Below, piece by piece: positions 7,029-8,923 of a DNA stretch of 8,923 nt (position 1 is the first letter of the stretch; each line of letters starts with the position of its first letter). Origin of the DNA: Balneolales bacterium (GTDB taxonomy: Bacteria > Bacteroidota > Rhodothermia > Balneolales > HLUCCA01); contig JAIUMT010000117.1 in assembly GCA_022565415.1 (NCBI GenBank), positions 1 to 8,923 of the forward strand, written 5' to 3'. The notes beneath the pieces are model-generated. The model searched no databases. It saw nothing but the letters and a program-made list of their open reading frames with translations, and was not told where the DNA came from. A program made the position numbers and the translations under genes.

Positions 7029-7508
7029 ATGACCATTTCACTCGCCAAAGCGGACTATAAAAACGAGACAGACGCTCGAAGTATCCTACATCTGCTAGAT
7101 TTGTACTCCTGCGATCCAATGGGAAACGGCAAGTCACTTCCAGATACAGTAAACCGTAGCCTGATCGACGAAATTCAGAAAATTCCGGGTGCATTTAGTA
7201 TAATTGCCTTTATCGCAGATGGCGACAAACAGGTTCCCGTTGGATTAGCCAACTGTTTCATGGGATTTTCCACGTTTAAAGCGAAAAAGCTCGTAAATAT
7301 TCATGACCTTGTTGTAGACCCAAACTACAGGGGCTTAGGTATTGGTGAGAAACTATTGTCAGAAGTTGACCAACATGCAAAAGAGTTGGGCTGCTGTAAA
7401 GTCACTTTAGAGGTTCGCACCGATAATCCTGCAGAACGCTTATATCGCAGACATGGATACAACGATGGTGATAATGAAATGCGATTCTTAGTTAGAGACC
7501 TAGACTAA
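7029..7508 (+). CDS. GNAT-family N-acetyltransferase
   Basis: A 159-residue protein of the GCN5-related acetyltransferase fold, which transfers an acetyl group from acetyl-CoA to an amine on a small molecule or protein. Motif A is clear: the strand LVNIHDLVVDPNYRG leads into RGLGIG (101-106), the pyrophosphate-binding Q/RxxGxG/A loop, and helix EKLLSEVDQHAKELG. Motif B follows as CKVTLEVRTDNPAERLYRRHGY (123-144), including the conserved Asn and the Tyr usually placed as general acid. The substrate cannot be told from the sequence. The gene starts 5 bases after prfC, so the two are very likely translated from one mRNA. Whether the enzyme acts on a translation factor, as RimI-type GNATs do, is only a possibility suggested by position. 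Its last four bases overlap the convergent AraC-type gene. Confidence 0.93.
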   Translation: MTISLAKADYKNETDARSILHLLDLYSCDPMGNGKSLPDTVNRSLIDEIQKIPGAFSIIAFIADGDKQVPVGLANCFMGFSTFKAKKLVNIHDLVVDPNYRGLGIGEKLLSEVDQHAKELGCCKVTLEVRTDNPAERLYRRHGYNDGDNEMRFLVRDLD

Positions 7509-7885
7509 TCTGGTTTCGCACACATTTCCGCAATTACGCGCTTTTTGTAGGCTGATGGACTACATTTTCGGTGATAACGAACGTAATCATATAATGCCTT
7601 TTCGTCTCTGAATCCGAGTTCACAAGCCATCTCGTAATGCTTTGTGTCTGGCTTGGATGTGAAATACTTATCGATGAACTTGAACTTCTCCGTGTGGAGG
7701 AAATCTTTGGCACTAATACCAAATTGGCGTTTAAATCCTCGGGAGAATTCGCATCTTTCCCATCCCAGCTCATCAGACCAATCATTGACGGTCCAAATTT
7801 GTAATATCAGGTTCTTCAAAACCTGTGGAGCGAAATCAATTTTCATTTTCCTTTTCATAACGACTTCTAAGATTATGTCTTCCAT
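7505..7885 (-). CDS. AraC-type helix-turn-helix protein, DNA-binding domain only
   Basis: A 126-residue protein made almost entirely of the AraC/XylS DNA-binding domain. The first helix-turn-helix covers about residues 32-56 (WSDELGWERCEFSRGFKRQFGIS), followed by the linker helix (AKDFLHTEKFKFIDKYF). The second covers about 82-113 (HYEMACELGFRDEKALYDYVRYHRKCSPSAYKKR), with the family's ELGFxDE and SPxxYKK signatures. No sensory domain precedes it, so it resembles MarA/SoxS in build and may be controlled by its own level or by a partner. The first motif is less canonical than the second. Start choice is uncertain: the ATG at 7885 gives MEDIILEVV, while Met10 and Met14 are in frame and have purine-rich bases just upstream. 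Targets are unknown. The gene ends in TAG, overlapping the GNAT stop by four bases. Confidence 0.82.
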   Translation of the reverse strand: MEDIILEVVMKRKMKIDFAPQVLKNLILQIWTVNDWSDELGWERCEFSRGFKRQFGISAKDFLHTEKFKFIDKYFTSKPDTKHYEMACELGFRDEKALYDYVRYHRKCSPSAYKKRVIAEMCAKPD

Positions 7886-8005
7886 ATGACCACTGAAAAT
7901 AGAGCCTCAGCGTAATCAGTGTTGCTGGATAACGTGAATAGTAGTAACAACTAGCTTTCAATACCAATTGAGATTGTTAACCATTAAAAACAAAACTGTT
8001 CATCT

Positions 8006-8017
8006 ATACAACTATAT
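8006..8017 (+). repeat. Short repeated word, copy 3 (ATACAACTATAT)
   Basis: Identical over 12 bases to 2616-2627, and sharing the 10-base core with 2648-2657. It lies 133 bases upstream of the pseudogene's ATG on the same strand, and overlaps the second arm of the 8-bp ATACCAAT/ATTGGTAT inverted repeat. Confidence 0.5.
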
Positions 8018-8042
8018 TGGTATGTAAGGCTAATAATTTATT

Positions 8043-8056
8043 CGTATATATATACG
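8043..8056. promoter_or_regulatory. 14-bp perfect palindrome CGTATATATATACG, possible operator
   Basis: The sequence equals its own reverse complement over 14 bases and is G/C-clamped at both ends. It sits 83 bases before the pseudogene ATG and 158 bases upstream of the AraC-type start. This is the size of a dimeric regulator's site, but alternating TA palindromes also arise by chance in AT-rich DNA. Confidence 0.3.
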
Positions 8057-8138
8057 TGTTGTGCGTCATTCTAAAGCGACAGCGCAAACAATAACTGATA
8101 GTGCTAAAAATGATACTATAGACTAAAATATTTAACAA

Positions 8139-8923
8139 ATGGACGGAGCATACATAGCACTTAGAGGTTACAAATTTCAATTCGACAGGACAATACTGGA
8201 AATATTCAGCAATCCGACCAAGTCGATTGAGATTGAACAACTCCAAGACTACAGCTATGACGACTATTTAATTCAAGTAAAATATCATAATACAGACTAT
8301 ACTGCGGTACAACAAAAGCAAAAAGTTAAAAAGCCCCTAGTACAGCTATTTGAACAGTATTTAAAAAACAAAACGAAGAATTTCATCCTGTTTATTTACA
8401 TAAAAGTTATTTAGCCATCCAAAAAAATATTAACTATTACAGAACTTGACGCAATACTTGGAAGAAACAAAAAATTTACACCTTCAGACAAAGCATAATT
8501 TATTAAACTTTTCACTTTGATTTATGCTGAGGATTTTGAATACCAATATAAAGATGTAATTCAAAAAATTAAGACTGCATACTCAAAAACTGATGAGGAA
8601 GCAGAAATATATTATTCAGTAATTTCAAGTCATTTATTGGAAATTGTTACGAATAATCCACCCTCTGTAAATTCTAAAAGGAAAACATCAAAAAATAAAA
8701 TTGATAAAATCATATCGGATGGAAGAAAGTTAATATTCAAGTCTGCATACATTGAAATAGTATCCAAGGAGATGCAATTAAAGAATCTAAATAAACTATT
8801 TTTTAAAACAGCTCTTAATTCAGAACCACACGACAGAATATTCATTATTGAAGTCAAGCATAAAACAGAGATTAAGTTGTTGAAGGAATTAGTTTTACTT
8901 CTAAAAACAAAGTGGGGCAAAAA
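8139..8923 (+). pseudogene. DUF4297/Cap4-like nuclease gene with two in-frame stops, runs off window
   Basis: One reading frame from the ATG at 8139 to the window end is interrupted only by TAG at 8412-8414 (codon 92) and TAA at 8496-8498 (codon 120). Across both stops the same frame keeps reading like protein: PSKKILTITELDAILGRNKKF between them, then 141 open codons including FIKLFTLIYAEDFEYQYKD and EEAEIYYSVISSHLLEIV. The N-terminus has a RGYKFQ motif (9-14), an acidic IEIEQLQD (30-37) and IQVK (45-48). That spacing is typical of PD-(D/E)xK nuclease domains such as DUF4297, found at the N-terminus of Cap4 and other anti-phage effectors that cut DNA. The C-terminal half is helical and I cannot assign it firmly; an ABC-three-component-type C-terminal domain is one possibility. 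DNA is far more AT-rich than the neighbours (60-base samples: 25% GC at 8641, 28% at 8701, against 47% in prfC at 5941), suggesting acquisition. Only a 91-residue fragment would be made without readthrough. The 3' end is outside the window. Confidence 0.75.

Larger units (their letters stand above)
7886..8138. other. AT-rich intergenic region, divergent promoters expected
   Basis: This 253-base gap separates the leftward AraC-type gene from the rightward nuclease pseudogene, so both promoters should be here; no full TAnnTTTG box was found on either strand. It holds a third copy of the TACAACTATA word, an 8-bp inverted repeat (ATACCAAT 7961-7968, ATTGGTAT 8016-8023) and the palindrome at 8043-8056. 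Base composition falls across this gap toward the AT-rich pseudogene, so it may contain the boundary of acquired DNA. No gene or RNA is recognisable. Confidence 0.5.

Noticed and set aside
8004..8246. Minus-strand 80-codon open frame crossing the pseudogene start
   Set aside because: AT-rich intergenic sequence plus the reverse of the clear RGYKFQ-type N-terminus; no motif or codon pattern supports it.
8630..8920. Minus-strand 96-codon open frame at the right end
   Set aside because: It lies opposite the protein-like C-terminal part of the nuclease frame, and its Leu/Phe/Ser-rich translation is what the reverse of a Lys/Glu-rich coding sequence gives.
1..8923. CRISPR array, tRNA, rRNA, insertion sequence or riboswitch
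   Set aside because: I saw no regularly spaced long repeats, no cloverleaf with a CCA-type end, no transposase-like protein and no known riboswitch core on either strand.

Overview
This is a stretch of a moderately low-GC bacterial chromosome carrying housekeeping and accessory genes. The gene set suggests the Bacteroidota/FCB group, possibly the Balneolota/Rhodothermota side. Support comes from the style of the ScpA protein, a lipoprotein M28 peptidase with a PA insert, weak or absent Shine-Dalgarno sequences before most starts, and one good match to the Bacteroidota -7 promoter box (TAnnTTTG). The taxonomic call is an inference.

Layout. Positions 1-1836 (+) hold polyphosphate kinase 1 without its first ~75 residues, which lie off the left edge. 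An ECF-type sigma factor (1839-2387, -) converges on it with two bases between the stops. A 365-base AT-rich gap follows (2388-2752). Next come scpA (2753-3490, +), the kleisin of the SMC condensin, and a lipoprotein M28 metallopeptidase (3530-5233, +) 39 bases later. A 164-base leader (5234-5397) with a promoter-like box and a 13-bp inverted repeat precedes prfC (5398-7023, +), encoding peptide chain release factor 3. A GNAT acetyltransferase (7029-7508, +) follows 5 bases after prfC and probably shares its transcript. A short AraC-type DNA-binding protein (7505-7885, -) converges on the GNAT gene, their ends overlapping by 4 bases.

From about 7886 the DNA becomes clearly more AT-rich. The last 785 bases (8139-8923, +) hold a broken gene that runs off the right edge. 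It is one continuous reading frame interrupted by two in-frame stops, TAG at 8412 and TAA at 8496. Its N-terminus looks like a PD-(D/E)xK nuclease of the DUF4297/Cap4 kind (RGYxFQ, IEIEQLQD, QVK), so it is probably the edge of an acquired anti-phage defence locus whose partner genes would lie beyond 8923.

The genes do not form a single pathway. ppk1 and the sigma factor suggest stress physiology, scpA chromosome segregation, and prfC translation termination. The points most worth a second look are the twice-interrupted nuclease gene, the prfC leader (inverted repeat enclosing a ten-codon mini-ORF), the Gly/Ser tandem repeat in PPK1, and a 10-12 base word found three times, only between genes.
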